Assembly (NCBI RefSeq): GCF_003963535.1
Contig: NZ_CP034539.1
Span: forward strand, 6,882,001 to 6,946,000
Length of the DNA: 64,000 nucleotides
Source: Streptomyces cyaneochromogenes
Lineage (GTDB): Bacteria; Actinomycetota; Actinomycetes; Streptomycetales; Streptomycetaceae
Direction of reading: 5' to 3'
Made by a program: the position numbers and the translations under genes. The notes under the pieces were generated by a model. It was not told the DNA's origin and did not search any database. It saw only the letters and a program-made list of their open reading frames with translations. The first letter of the stretch is position 1. Every line of letters starts with the position of its first letter. Below are positions 34,523 through 44,000 of the stretch, in pieces.

Positions 34523-35823
34523 CGGGCGTCCTCGGGCTTGGTCGGGGCGGCAGGGGCGGAGGGAGCGGCGGCCGGCGCGGGCGGCTGTGCGGGCGCCTGC
34601 TGGGGCGCGGGCGCGGCGGCGGCCTGTGGCGCGGCGGGGTGTCCCGGAGCCTGGCTGGGCGGCGTCTGGGGCACCTGCTGGGCGTACGGGTTGGCCGGGC
34701 CGGCGTCCGGAGAGGAACCGGGCGCCGCGGGAGCGCCGTAGGCACCGGCGGGCGGCCGGCCCGGCGCGCCCTGCGGCGGGGCGAACGGCTGCCCGCCCTG
34801 CTGGGGCGGCGGCGGGGCGTACCAGCCGGGCTGGCCCTGGCCCGCGACCGGCATCGGCGGCTGCGCGCCCGGCGGCAGCGGCTGCTGGAGCCCTTCCTTC
34901 TGGTCGACCGTGGAGCGGTAGTCGACCGCGCCCTGCGTCATCCGCATGTACGCCTCCTCCAGCGAGGCCTGGTGCGGCGACAGCTCCCACAGCCGTACGT
35001 CGGTGTCGTGCGCGACGTCGCTGATGCGGGGGAGCGGCAGCCCGGTCACCCGGAGCGCGCCGTCCTGCTCGGGCAGCACATGGCCGCCCGCCTCGGTGAG
35101 CGCGCCGGCCAGCTTCTCGCGCAGCTGCGGCTCGGTGTCGGGCGTGCGCACCCGGGCGAAGCCGGCGGAGTTCGCCGCGATGAAGTCCTTGACGCTCATG
35201 TCGGCGAGCAGCTGCCCGCGTCCGATCACGATCAGGTGGTCGGCGGTCAGCGCCATCTCGCTCATGAGGTGCGAGGAGACGAAGACGGTACGGCCCTCGG
35301 CCGCCAGCGACTTCATCAGGTTGCGCACCCAGAGGATGCCCTCGGGGTCGAGGCCGTTGACCGGCTCGTCGAACAGCAGCACCTGCGGGTCGCCGAGCAG
35401 CGCGGCGGCGATGCCGAGCCGCTGGCCCATGCCGAGCGAGAAGCCCTTGGAGCGCTTCCTGGCCACGTCCTGGAGGCCGACCACGCCCAGCACCTCGTCC
35501 ACGCGGCGGGCCGGGATGCCGGACAGCTGGGCCAGGGACAGCAGGTGGTTGCGGGCCGCCCGGCCGCCGTGCACCGCCTTGGCGTCGAGCAGGGCGCCGA
35601 CCTGGCGGGGGGCGTTGGGCAGCTTGCGGTAGGGATAGCCGCCGATGGAGACATGGCCCGCGGTCGGGTTGTCCAGGCCGAGGATCATCCGCATCGTCGT
35701 CGACTTGCCCGAGCCGTTGGGGCCCAGGAAGCCGGTGACGGCACCGGGCCGCACCTGGAAGGACAAGTTGTACACAGCGGTCTTGTCGCCGTAGCGCTTG
35801 GTCAGGCCGACTGCTTCGATCAT
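34519..35823 (-). CDS. ABC transporter ATPase with Pro/Ala/Gln-rich C-terminal tail
   Basis: 434 aa from ATG 35823 (GTG 35832 is possible). Full nucleotide-binding domain: Walker A GPNGSGKST near 35-43, the signature FSLGMGQRLG, Walker B VLLFDEPVNGLDPEG and H-loop SSHLMSEMALTADH. After the normal ABC core, about 120 residues rich in Pro, Ala, Gln and Gly follow, a disordered tail absent in the paralogue at 38840. The tail may bind a partner or stay unstructured near the membrane. Confidence 0.88.
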   Translation of the reverse strand: MIEAVGLTKRYGDKTAVYNLSFQVRPGAVTGFLGPNGSGKSTTMRMILGLDNPTAGHVSIGGYPYRKLPNAPRQVGALLDAKAVHGGRAARNHLLSLAQLSGIPARRVDEVLGVVGLQDVARKRSKGFSLGMGQRLGIAAALLGDPQVLLFDEPVNGLDPEGILWVRNLMKSLAAEGRTVFVSSHLMSEMALTADHLIVIGRGQLLADMSVKDFIAANSAGFARVRTPDTEPQLREKLAGALTEAGGHVLPEQDGALRVTGLPLPRISDVAHDTDVRLWELSPHQASLEEAYMRMTQGAVDYRSTVDQKEGLQQPLPPGAQPPMPVAGQGQPGWYAPPPPQQGGQPFAPPQGAPGRPPAGAYGAPAAPGSSPDAGPANPYAQQVPQTPPSQAPGHPAAPQAAAAPAPQQAPAQPPAPAAAPSAPAAPTKPEDAR

Positions 35824-35970
35824 GCTCCGCACCCATCGAAAGGATCAGGACAGCGGGGCACACGCCCCCCGTAAGGGTTAGGAGCATATCGGGGCGCTGA
35901 CGGTTCCCTCCGGGGACGGAGTGGTTGGCGTCGGTCTGGAGGGGCCGCGCCTGGACTCGGCCCCGCGCTC

Positions 35971-36858
35971 CTAAAAGCCTGGGGCGGGCACCGGCAGCGA
36001 GTCCCCCAGCGGTGGCAGGTCGTCGTACAGCCGCAGCACGGGCGAGTCGTCCACATACGGCAGGAACTCGGTCTGCGGCAGCACCCAGCCCTCCTCGCCG
36101 AAGAGGAGCGTGCCGCGCTCACGCAGTTCCTGGTCGGCGCCCGCGCGCTCCACCCAGGTCGCCGGATCGGGGCCGAGCAGCTCGCGCAGCCGAGGTGAGG
36201 CATCGAGCAGGGAAGCGAGCAGTGCGGCCTGGTCGCCGCCGCCGTGGCGCGGCCGCGCGGTGTCCGGGTCCGCGAGGACGCCGTGCGAGCTGAAATAGAT
36301 GTACGCCCCGCCGAGGCGCTCCCCGGACGGCATGGTCATCGGGAACGCGTCACCCGGCAGTATCGCCCGCCGGTAGTCCGGGAACTCGGTGTCGTCGACC
36401 GCCTTGAGCTGCGTCGAGTCCAGCCAGGTCACCACCAGCGTGGTCTCGGCGCCCCTGTCGACGTACGGCGTCCCCGCCACGTACCCCGCGGGGCTGATGT
36501 GCCCGGAGCAGCCCACCGCGATGCCGCGCACCCGCACCGGCACCATGGGCACGGTCGCGGGGATGCCGAGCCGGGTCAGCTTGTGGGCGACCTGGCCGGG
36601 GGAGGCGTTGGAGCCGACCGAGACGACAGGGTGGCGGCGGCCGGTGACGGCCTGGCCGAGCTCCCTGAGTGTCTCGTCCAACTGCCGCTGCTCGTCCACG
36701 TACCACTCGCCGAGCCTGAGCCGCCGCACGCCGAGCTCCAGCAACTCGTCGCCGGTGAGCAGTGAGGGCTCCGGAGTCGGCCGTCCCGGATAGGTCAGCG
36801 GCTGCTTGGCGGGCACGTCGTCCAGGCCCAGCGCCGCGAGGCTTCGATCCGTCGTCAT
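35971..36858 (-). CDS. Conserved hypothetical protein
   Basis: 295 aa from ATG 36858 with GGAAGGGCG upstream. No signal or TM. A segment VVSVGSNASPGQVAHKL resembles the YGSN nucleotide-phosphate-like loop of gamma-glutamylcyclotransferase folds, but the remaining GGCT features were not found. Other conserved-looking parts are GCSGHISPAGYVAGTPY and TLVVTWLDSTQLKAVDDTE. Two ABC exporters flank this pair of genes. Function unknown. Confidence 0.75.
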   Translation of the reverse strand: MTTDRSLAALGLDDVPAKQPLTYPGRPTPEPSLLTGDELLELGVRRLRLGEWYVDEQRQLDETLRELGQAVTGRRHPVVSVGSNASPGQVAHKLTRLGIPATVPMVPVRVRGIAVGCSGHISPAGYVAGTPYVDRGAETTLVVTWLDSTQLKAVDDTEFPDYRRAILPGDAFPMTMPSGERLGGAYIYFSSHGVLADPDTARPRHGGGDQAALLASLLDASPRLRELLGPDPATWVERAGADQELRERGTLLFGEEGWVLPQTEFLPYVDDSPVLRLYDDLPPLGDSLPVPAPGF

Positions 36859-37028
36859 GGTGACGCCCTTCCGGGGTGATCGCGCGATACGGTCACAGCC
36901 TGCCACGCGAGGTGTACCCGGGGTGGAGACTGCCATACCCACTCTCGCGGGGTTGGCCGACACGGACACCGGGAATGATGCCGTCCTATTGTACGGGCAG
37001 GCATGAACTCGGTTACGGGGCAGATGAG

Positions 37029-38021
37029 TTGAGCCGACGGTTACGAACGGGACCTCTTGGGCGACGCGGTGAACACCCTCGCTTTCGAACTTCTGTTCGC
37101 TGGTGGGTCGCCGGACGCACCGTTCATGCGCTGTTGTTGATGACTCTGGGCGCGCTGGCGGGGCTCGCCGTCGTCGTCGCGGCCGTGTGGACGCTGACCG
37201 AGGACTCACCGCGCTCGCTTCGGGAGCGGTTCACGGACGGGGAGCGGCTCGTCGGGCTCAGCCTCACGGTGCTGCGCGCCTGCGTCGGCACCGGCAGCCT
37301 GGAGCCTGAACGGGACAGCTCCTGGCACCAGTTCCTCGCCACCCTCGTCTCCGTCACGGGCGCGCTGGTGCCCGCCGTACTGCTCGGCGTCGTCCTCGTC
37401 AAACTGTTCGCGCTTCGCCCGTTCGTCTGGCGGCAGCGGGCCAGCATCTCGCAGGCCTGGACCGCGGACTTCCCCGGCTATGCGCGGCTGCACGCCGACA
37501 GCGACGACGCGATCATCGCCGTCCGTTTCTACAGCCGTTTCGACAACCTCTCGGTGGTCGATCTGACGGCTCGGGCCCATCTGCGCTATCTGGAGCGCTC
37601 CCCGCACGACGGCAGTCTGGTCATCTACAAGCAGTGGCTCAAAGTGCTGGACGCCAAGGGGGACCTCGCCGACGAGCGGGCCTGGCTCGCGGTGGAGCGC
37701 GGGGCACCCTTCACCGTGTGGATACCGCTTGAGGCGCCCGTGCCCGAACTGCCGTTCCGGCGGATACAGGGCAAGGACCTGTCCCAGTCGCACGGCGTGA
37801 AGCTGCTCGTCCGAGTGTCGGCACGGACCGTGGGGCTGGGGACCGAGGTCACGGACGAGCGCTGGTTCGACTTGGAGGCGGGTGACTTCGAACTCGGCCG
37901 CTTCGTACCGTTGGAGCCGGACCTCGGCGTGGATGTCTGGCAATGGCAGGGCTGGCGGGACTTCGACGGACTGATGGACCCGAGGCCGAACGGCGAGGAC
38001 CCGACGCGTCCCGCTGCGTGA
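37029..38021 (+). CDS. Kir-like two-TM channel-type protein with altered selectivity filter
   Basis: About 330 aa from TTG 37029; ATG 36972/36975 or other starts are possible. Two TM helices (LLLMTLGALAGLAVVVAAVW and TGALVPAVLLGVVLVKLFAL) flank a pore-like loop. That loop reads C85-V-G-T-G-S-L-E-P93, aligning with TVGYGDLxP of potassium channels, with Thr in place of Tyr. The C-terminal ~200 residues (AIIAVRFYSRFDNLSVVDLT; FTVWIPLEAPVPELPF) look like the beta-rich cytosolic domain of inward rectifiers. It may be a channel with changed selectivity or a non-conducting relative. Confidence 0.6.
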   Translation: MSRRLRTGPLGRRGEHPRFRTSVRWWVAGRTVHALLLMTLGALAGLAVVVAAVWTLTEDSPRSLRERFTDGERLVGLSLTVLRACVGTGSLEPERDSSWHQFLATLVSVTGALVPAVLLGVVLVKLFALRPFVWRQRASISQAWTADFPGYARLHADSDDAIIAVRFYSRFDNLSVVDLTARAHLRYLERSPHDGSLVIYKQWLKVLDAKGDLADERAWLAVERGAPFTVWIPLEAPVPELPFRRIQGKDLSQSHGVKLLVRVSARTVGLGTEVTDERWFDLEAGDFELGRFVPLEPDLGVDVWQWQGWRDFDGLMDPRPNGEDPTRPAA

Positions 38022-38066
38022 GTCCGTGCGTTCCGCTCCGCCGGGGCCATGCGTCCCGCGCATCAG

Positions 38067-38837
38067 CTAGGCATCCCGTTTCCTCAGCGTCACATAGCCG
38101 CCCACGATCGCCGCGATCACCCAGAGCACCATGATCCCGAGCCCGCCCCAGGGGCCGTACGGCTTGTCGTCGTCGATCGGGGTGACCACCTGCATGATCC
38201 GGCTGCCGGCCTGGTCCGGCAGATACCGGCCGATCTTCTCGGTGGCCGAGACGTTGCCGAGGATGTTGGAGACCAGGAAGAAGAACGGCATCAGGATGCC
38301 CAGCGACAGCATCGGCGAGCGCAGCATCGCGGCGACGCCCATCGAGAACATCGCGATCAGGGTCATGTAGAGGCCGCCGCCGATCACCGCCCGCAGCACG
38401 CCCGGGTCGCCGATCTGCGCCCTGTGCTCGCCGAGCATCGCCTGCCCGAGGAAGAAGGCGACGAAGCTGGTGGCGAGGCCGACGACGAGGGAGAGACCGG
38501 TCGCCACCGCGATCTTGCTGAACAGGAAGGTGCCGCGCTGCGGCACGGCGGCCAGCGAGCTGCGGATCATGCCGGTGCTGTACTCGTTAGAGACGACGAG
38601 CACGCCGAACACGATCATCGCGAGCTGACCGAGGCTCATCCCGGCGAAGCTGATGAAGGTCGGGTCGAAGGACAGCTGGTCCCGCCGGTCCATGTTGTCG
38701 AACTCGTTCTTCGACAGGGCCGAGATCAGCATGCCGAGCGCGATGGTGACCACCACGGCGAGCGAGAGCGTCCACACGGTGGAGGCGACGGACCTGATCT
38801 TGGTCCACTCGGAGCGAATGACCTGGGTGGCTGCCAT
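38067..38837 (-). CDS. ABC-2 type transporter permease (second copy)
   Basis: 256 aa from ATG 38837, with GGAGGAG upstream. It begins MAATQVIRSEWTKIRSVAST, the same start motif as the permease at 33650, and ends RKRDA. Six TM helices. Two nt after the ATPase stop, so translationally coupled. Forms the second exporter of this region. Confidence 0.88.
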   Translation of the reverse strand: MAATQVIRSEWTKIRSVASTVWTLSLAVVVTIALGMLISALSKNEFDNMDRRDQLSFDPTFISFAGMSLGQLAMIVFGVLVVSNEYSTGMIRSSLAAVPQRGTFLFSKIAVATGLSLVVGLATSFVAFFLGQAMLGEHRAQIGDPGVLRAVIGGGLYMTLIAMFSMGVAAMLRSPMLSLGILMPFFFLVSNILGNVSATEKIGRYLPDQAGSRIMQVVTPIDDDKPYGPWGGLGIMVLWVIAAIVGGYVTLRKRDA

Positions 38838-38839
38838 GT

Positions 38840-39805
38840 TCAGCTCCTCCTCCAGCCTTCGCCCCACGGCTGTTGCTCGTCGCGTGGCTGCGGCGCCGCC
38901 GTGGAGTGCGCGTGATACTCCACCGACTCCGCGGTCAGCTGCATGAACGCCTCCTCCAGCGAAGCCTGTTGCGGGCTCAGCTCATGCAGCACCACCCCGT
39001 GCCGCGCCGCCAGCTCCCCGATCTGCTCGGCCTTGCCGCCGTCGACCTCCAGCGAGCCGTTGCCCGTCTCCACGGCCGTGATCCCGGCGGCGTGCAGAAC
39101 GTCGAGCAGCAGCTCCCGCTGCGGGGTACGTATCCGGACGTACGACTTCGAGTTCCGCTGGATGAAGTCCGCCATGGTCGTGTCGGCGAGCAGCCGCCCC
39201 TGCCCGATGACGACGAGGTGCTCGGCGGTCAGCGCCATCTCGCTCATCAGATGCGAGGAGACGAAGACCGTACGGCCCTGCGCGGCAAGGGATTTCATCA
39301 GGTTGCGGATCCAGTGGATGCCCTCGGGGTCGAGCCCGTTGACCGGCTCGTCGAACATCAGGATCCGCGGGTCGCCGAGCAGCGCGGCGGCGATGCCGAG
39401 CCGCTGGCCCATGCCCATCGAGAAGCCCTTGGTCTTCTTCCGCGCGACCGCCGTGAGCCCCACCGTCTCCAGCACCTCGCGCACCCGCTGCCGCGGAATG
39501 CCGTTGCTCTGCGCCAGGCACAGCAGATGGTTGTGGGCGCTGCGCCCGCCGTGCCAGGCCTTGGCCTCCAGCAGGGCGCCGATGTACGTCAGCGGGTCCT
39601 TGAGCCGGTCGTAGTGCTTGCCGTCGATACGGACGTAGCCGGCGGTGGGGTGATCGAGGCCGAGGATCATCCGCATCGTCGTGGACTTCCCGGCGCCGTT
39701 CGGGCCGAGGAAGCCCGTGACCATGCCCGGTCTGACGGTGAAGGTCAGGTTGTTGACCGCCACCTTCTCGCCGTACCGCTTGGTCAGCCCCTCTAGCTCG
39801 ATCAT
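38840..39805 (-). CDS. ABC transporter ATPase (second copy)
   Basis: 321 aa from ATG 39805. Walker A GPNGAGKST, signature FSMGMGQRLG, Walker B ILMFDEPVNGLDPEG and the same FVSSHLMSEMALTA segment as the paralogue at 34519, showing recent common ancestry. It ends about 120 residues earlier, without the Pro/Ala/Gln tail. Drives export with the permease at 38067; resistance or lipid export are common roles of this family but not shown here. Confidence 0.9.
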   Translation of the reverse strand: MIELEGLTKRYGEKVAVNNLTFTVRPGMVTGFLGPNGAGKSTTMRMILGLDHPTAGYVRIDGKHYDRLKDPLTYIGALLEAKAWHGGRSAHNHLLCLAQSNGIPRQRVREVLETVGLTAVARKKTKGFSMGMGQRLGIAAALLGDPRILMFDEPVNGLDPEGIHWIRNLMKSLAAQGRTVFVSSHLMSEMALTAEHLVVIGQGRLLADTTMADFIQRNSKSYVRIRTPQRELLLDVLHAAGITAVETGNGSLEVDGGKAEQIGELAARHGVVLHELSPQQASLEEAFMQLTAESVEYHAHSTAAPQPRDEQQPWGEGWRRS

Positions 39806-39826
39806 GCCGCCCACGCTAAAACGGGA

Positions 39827-39862
39827 CAAAGCCCTCTGCCACCCCAGTGGCAGAGGGCTTTG
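39827..39862 (-). terminator. filP terminator
   Basis: Perfect 16-bp stem CAAAGCCCTCTGCCAC / GTGGCAGAGGGCTTTG (39827-39842 / 39847-39862) with a 4-nt loop, 30 bp past the filP stop. In the minus direction it ends in TTTG. Confidence 0.85.
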
Positions 39863-39891
39863 CCAAAGTTCAGCAGACGTGTGCCGGTTCG

Positions 39892-40827
39892 TTACCGGGT
39901 CTGCTGGGCGGGAACCCCGCGGGAGATGGGCTCGTCCTCGGCCGGGGTGCCGGCGGCGGCCACCGCGGCGCCCGTGAGGGTCGCCAGCATCTCGCGGACG
40001 TTCGTCAGCTGAGCGTTGATGCTGTCGCGGCGGTTGGTGAGAGCCGCGAGCTCGCGCTCGGATTCCGAACGGATCCGGTCGGCCTTGGCGTTGGCGTCGG
40101 CCACGATGTCCTCGGCCTGGCGCTGGGCCGTCTCCACCGTCTGGCGGGCACGGCGCTCGGCGTCGGTGCGCAGCTTCTCGGCCTCCAGGCGCAGCTGCTC
40201 GGCGCGGTGCTCGATCTCGGCGAGGCGCTTCTCGGCCTTGGCCTGACGGGAGGCCAGGTCGCGCTCGGACTGCTCGCGGCGCTTGGCGAGGTTCGTCTCG
40301 AAGTCGGCGGCGGCCTGCGCGGCCTTGGCGCGGGTCTCCTCGAAGAGGGCGTCGGCCTCCTCGCGCTTGGACTGCGCGTCCTTCTGCGCCTCGGCACGCA
40401 GCTGGGAGGCGTCGCTCTTGGCCTTCTCGACGATCCGGACGCCTTCGTCCTCGGCCTTGGCCTTGCGCTCCGCAGCGAACGATTCTGCGTCGTTGCGGAC
40501 CTGCTGGGCCGCCGACTCGGCGAGCTCGCGGTGCTGCTCGGCGGCGCGGCGGGCCTCCTCGCGCAGATCCTTGGCCTCTTCCTCGGCGAGGCGGAGGATC
40601 TTCTCGACACGCGCGCCGAGGCCGGCGTACGACGGCTCAGCGTCGGTTACCTGTGCCTGGGCGTTCTGCGTCTCGAGGTGGAGCTCCTCGATGCGCTTTT
40701 CCAGAGCGGTGATGCGGGCGAGAGCGCTGTCACGGTCGGAGACGAGCTTGGAGATCCGTTCGTCCACCTGAGCGCGGTCGTACCCACGCCGCACTAGCTC
40801 GAAGCCGTAGGGGGAAGTGTCGCTCAT
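39892..40827 (-). CDS. filP: FilP, intermediate-filament-like coiled-coil protein
   Basis: 311 aa. Forms cytoskeletal filaments behind the growing hyphal tip and interacts with DivIVA and Scy. N-terminus SDTSPYGFELVRRGYDRAQV resembles the DivIVA-type lead, followed by an almost continuous Ala/Glu/Arg-rich coiled coil (about 25-280) with the 51-residue periodicity reported for this family. Short disordered tail with SRGVPAQQTR. Length matches S. coelicolor FilP (310 aa, SCO5396). Directly downstream of scy. Confidence 0.95.
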   Translation of the reverse strand: MSDTSPYGFELVRRGYDRAQVDERISKLVSDRDSALARITALEKRIEELHLETQNAQAQVTDAEPSYAGLGARVEKILRLAEEEAKDLREEARRAAEQHRELAESAAQQVRNDAESFAAERKAKAEDEGVRIVEKAKSDASQLRAEAQKDAQSKREEADALFEETRAKAAQAAADFETNLAKRREQSERDLASRQAKAEKRLAEIEHRAEQLRLEAEKLRTDAERRARQTVETAQRQAEDIVADANAKADRIRSESERELAALTNRRDSINAQLTNVREMLATLTGAAVAAAGTPAEDEPISRGVPAQQTR

Positions 40828-41010
40828 GGGGTTCCTGTCGAAAGAGACCGGTGAGGTGATAGGTGGAATCCTAGGGGCCGAAGCGGTGTGTCATCGAGCG
40901 GATGCGTGTTTGATCTGGAGAATGACACCCCTTTTGGGTGGCTAACCGCAGGACTGCTTGCCAAAGATCTGGTCAAAGGCCCCAGAAAACACCGGACTCC
41001 CGTCTCTTGG

Positions 41011-44000
41011 CTAGCTCTCCGGCGACTTGCCACCCGATCGGGGGGCGCCCACTGTCGCACCGGCCTTGACCCCGCCATCCTTGCCCCCGGACGGTGCCTC
41101 GAAGGACTCCAGCGCCTCCAGGACGTCCTGGACCCGGGAGATCTCGGCGTTGATGTCCTCGCGCCGCCGGACCAGGACCTCCAGCTCGCGCTTGCCCTCC
41201 TCGACCGTGCGCTTGGCCTCGCGGATCGCCTCGGCCTTGAGCTCCTCGGCCTCCCTGATCAGCGAGGACCGCTTCTGCTCGGCCTCCTTCAGCAGGCCCT
41301 CGGCCTTCTTGACGGCGGCGATACGGACCTTGCCGGCCTCGGAGTTGGCCTCCGACACCAGCTCCTTGGCCTTCGCCTGCGCCTTGGCCATCTGCTCCTC
41401 GGCGGCCTTGATGAGCGCGTCGCAGCGGTCGCCGGTCGACTTCATCGTCTCGGCGATCTCCCGGCGGGCCCGGTCGTGCAGCGCCTCGACCTCGCTGGTG
41501 ACACGGTCGCGGTGCTCCTCCGCGCGCTCCCTGATCGAGGTGGAGTCCCGGCGGGCGCCGACGAGCAGCTCGTCCGCGTCCGTGCGGGCCTTCTCCACCA
41601 GCGAGTTGCCCTCGACCGTGGCTTCCGCGACGAGGCGGTCGGCCTCCGTGCGGGCGGCTCCCACCATGGTGTCGGCCTGCGCCTCGGCGTCCGCGGTCGT
41701 CTTGTGGGCCTGCGCTTGCGCCTCGGTGAGCAGCTTGTCGGCCTCGGCCGTGGTCTCGGTGATGAGCTTGTCGACCTGCTCGGCCACGTCCTGTCGGCGC
41801 TTGGCCGCGTCCTTGCGGGCCTCGTCGAGGGTGCGCTCGGCCTCCTCGCGCGCCGCCGTCACGAGCCGCTCGGCCTCCGCTGCCGCCTCGGCCTTGACGC
41901 GCTCGGACTCGCTGCGGGTCCGCTCCGCGTGCTGCTGCGCCGACCCCACCGTCTCCGCGGCCTCGGCGCGCAGCCGCTCCGCGTCCGACGTGGCGTCCCC
42001 GACCAGCTTGTCGGCCTTGGTATGTGCCTCGGCACGGACCCGGTCCGCCTCCGCGATCGTCTCCGACTGCAGCCGCTCCGCCTCGGAACGCGCCTCGGTG
42101 ATGAGGGTGTCGGCCTGCGTCGCCGCGTCCGAACGGATCCGGTTGGCGTCCTCGCGGGCGTCCGCCCGGGTGCGGGACGCGGCCTGCTCGGCCTCGGCGA
42201 TGGCGTTCGACGCCTCCGTACGCACCCGCTGGGCGTGCTCGGACGCCTCCGAGCGCAGCCGCTCCGCCTCGGCGATCGCCTCCGCGACGGTGCGCTCGGC
42301 GAGCGATTTGGCGGCCTGGGACTCCTCGCTCGCCTCGCGCCGGATACGGCCCGCGTCCTCGCTGGCCCGCTCCCGCTCGGCATAGGCGTCGGAGCGGACC
42401 CGGTCCGCCTCCTCCTGGGCCTCCCGGCGGGTACGGTCCGCCGCGTGCTCGGCGGCGTTGCGCAGCCCGGAGATCTCCTCCTGGGCCTGCTCGTGCAGCC
42501 CGGAGACGGAGTCACGGACCTGCTGGGCGTGCTGCTCGGCCGCCGACACCATCTCGGTGGCGCGACGGTCGGCCTCCTCGACCAGCCGCACCGCCTCGGC
42601 CTGCGCCTCCTCCACCCGGGTACGGGCGGAGGCCAGCAGCTCCTCGCTCTGCTCGCGGGCCCGCTCGCGCTCCTGGTCGGCCTCCTGGCGGGCGGAGCCG
42701 AGGGTCTCCTCGGCCTCGCGGCGGCGCCGGGTGGCCTCCTCCTGGGCGGCGGCCAGCGTCTCGGACGCCTCGGTGGCGAGCCGCTCGGCGGCGGCCTGCG
42801 CCTCCGCCCGGACCCGGTCGGCGGTGTCCTGCGCCTCCGACTTCAGCCGCTCGGCCTCGGCCGCGGCCTCGGACCTGAGGCGTACGGCGACGGCCTCGCC
42901 CTCGGCACGGGACGCCGACGCGTCCGACGCGGCCTCGTCGCGCAGCCGGTCGGCCTCCTCCTCGGCCTGCTGCTGGAGCGTGCGGATCCGCTCGGCGGCC
43001 TCCGCGCGCAGCCGGTCGGTCTCCTCGGCGGCCTCGCGCCGGATGCGGGCGGCCTCCTCGCGGGCGTCGGACAGCGCCTGCTCGGCCGCCGCGAGCCGCT
43101 GCTCGGCCTCGCTCTGCAGCCGGGCCAGCTCCTCGGCGGCCTCCGCACGGCGGGCCTCGATGCCGCGCTCGGTCTCCTCGCGCAGTTCCTGGGCGGCCCG
43201 CTCGGCGTCGGCCTTGATGCCCTCGGCCTGCTCGACGACCTCGTCGCGGTGCCGCTCGGCCTCCTGGCGGGTGCGCTGGAGGGTCTCCTCGGCCTGGCGG
43301 CGCAGCGTCGTCGCCCGCTCGATGGCCTCGGTGCGGACCTTCTCGCTGTCCGTCGAGGCCTTCTGGCGCAGCTCGTCCGCGTCCTGCCGGGTCTTCGCCA
43401 GCAGCTCCTCGGCGGTCTTGGCCGCCTCCTCGATCTGCTGGACGGCCTCCTTGCGGGCCTCCGCGCGGATCTTCTCGCCCTCGGCGACCGCGTCGGAGCG
43501 CAGCTGCTCGGCCTCGCCGCGCAGCCTGCGGGCCTCCTCCTGCAGCTCGACCGTCTTGGCGCGGTACTCCTTGGTGTCGTCCTTCGCCGAGCCCTTGAGC
43601 TGCTCGGCGATGTCGTGCGCCTCGGCACGCAGCCGGTCCGCCTCGGCCTCGGCCTCCTTGCGGATCCGCTCGGCCTCCTCGGCCGCGGCCTTGGTGGTGT
43701 TCTGGGCGTCCTCCTGCGCCTTGTTGAGGACGTCCTCGGCCGTCTTGGCCGCCTTGGACAGCTGGGTCGCGCTCTCCTCGGCGGTGATCGTGCGGGCCTT
43801 CTCGGCGGCCTCGGCGACGATCTTCTCGGCCTCGGCGCGGGCGTCGGCGACGACCTGCTCGGCGTCCGCCTTGGTGGTCTCGGCCTCCTTGGTGGCCTCG
43901 CTGACCAGCCGGGCGACCTGCTCCTTCGCCGTACGCATGCGCTGTTCGTTGGCCGACTCGGCACTGCTGAGCGCCTTCTCGGCGGCCGTCGTGGCCTCGG

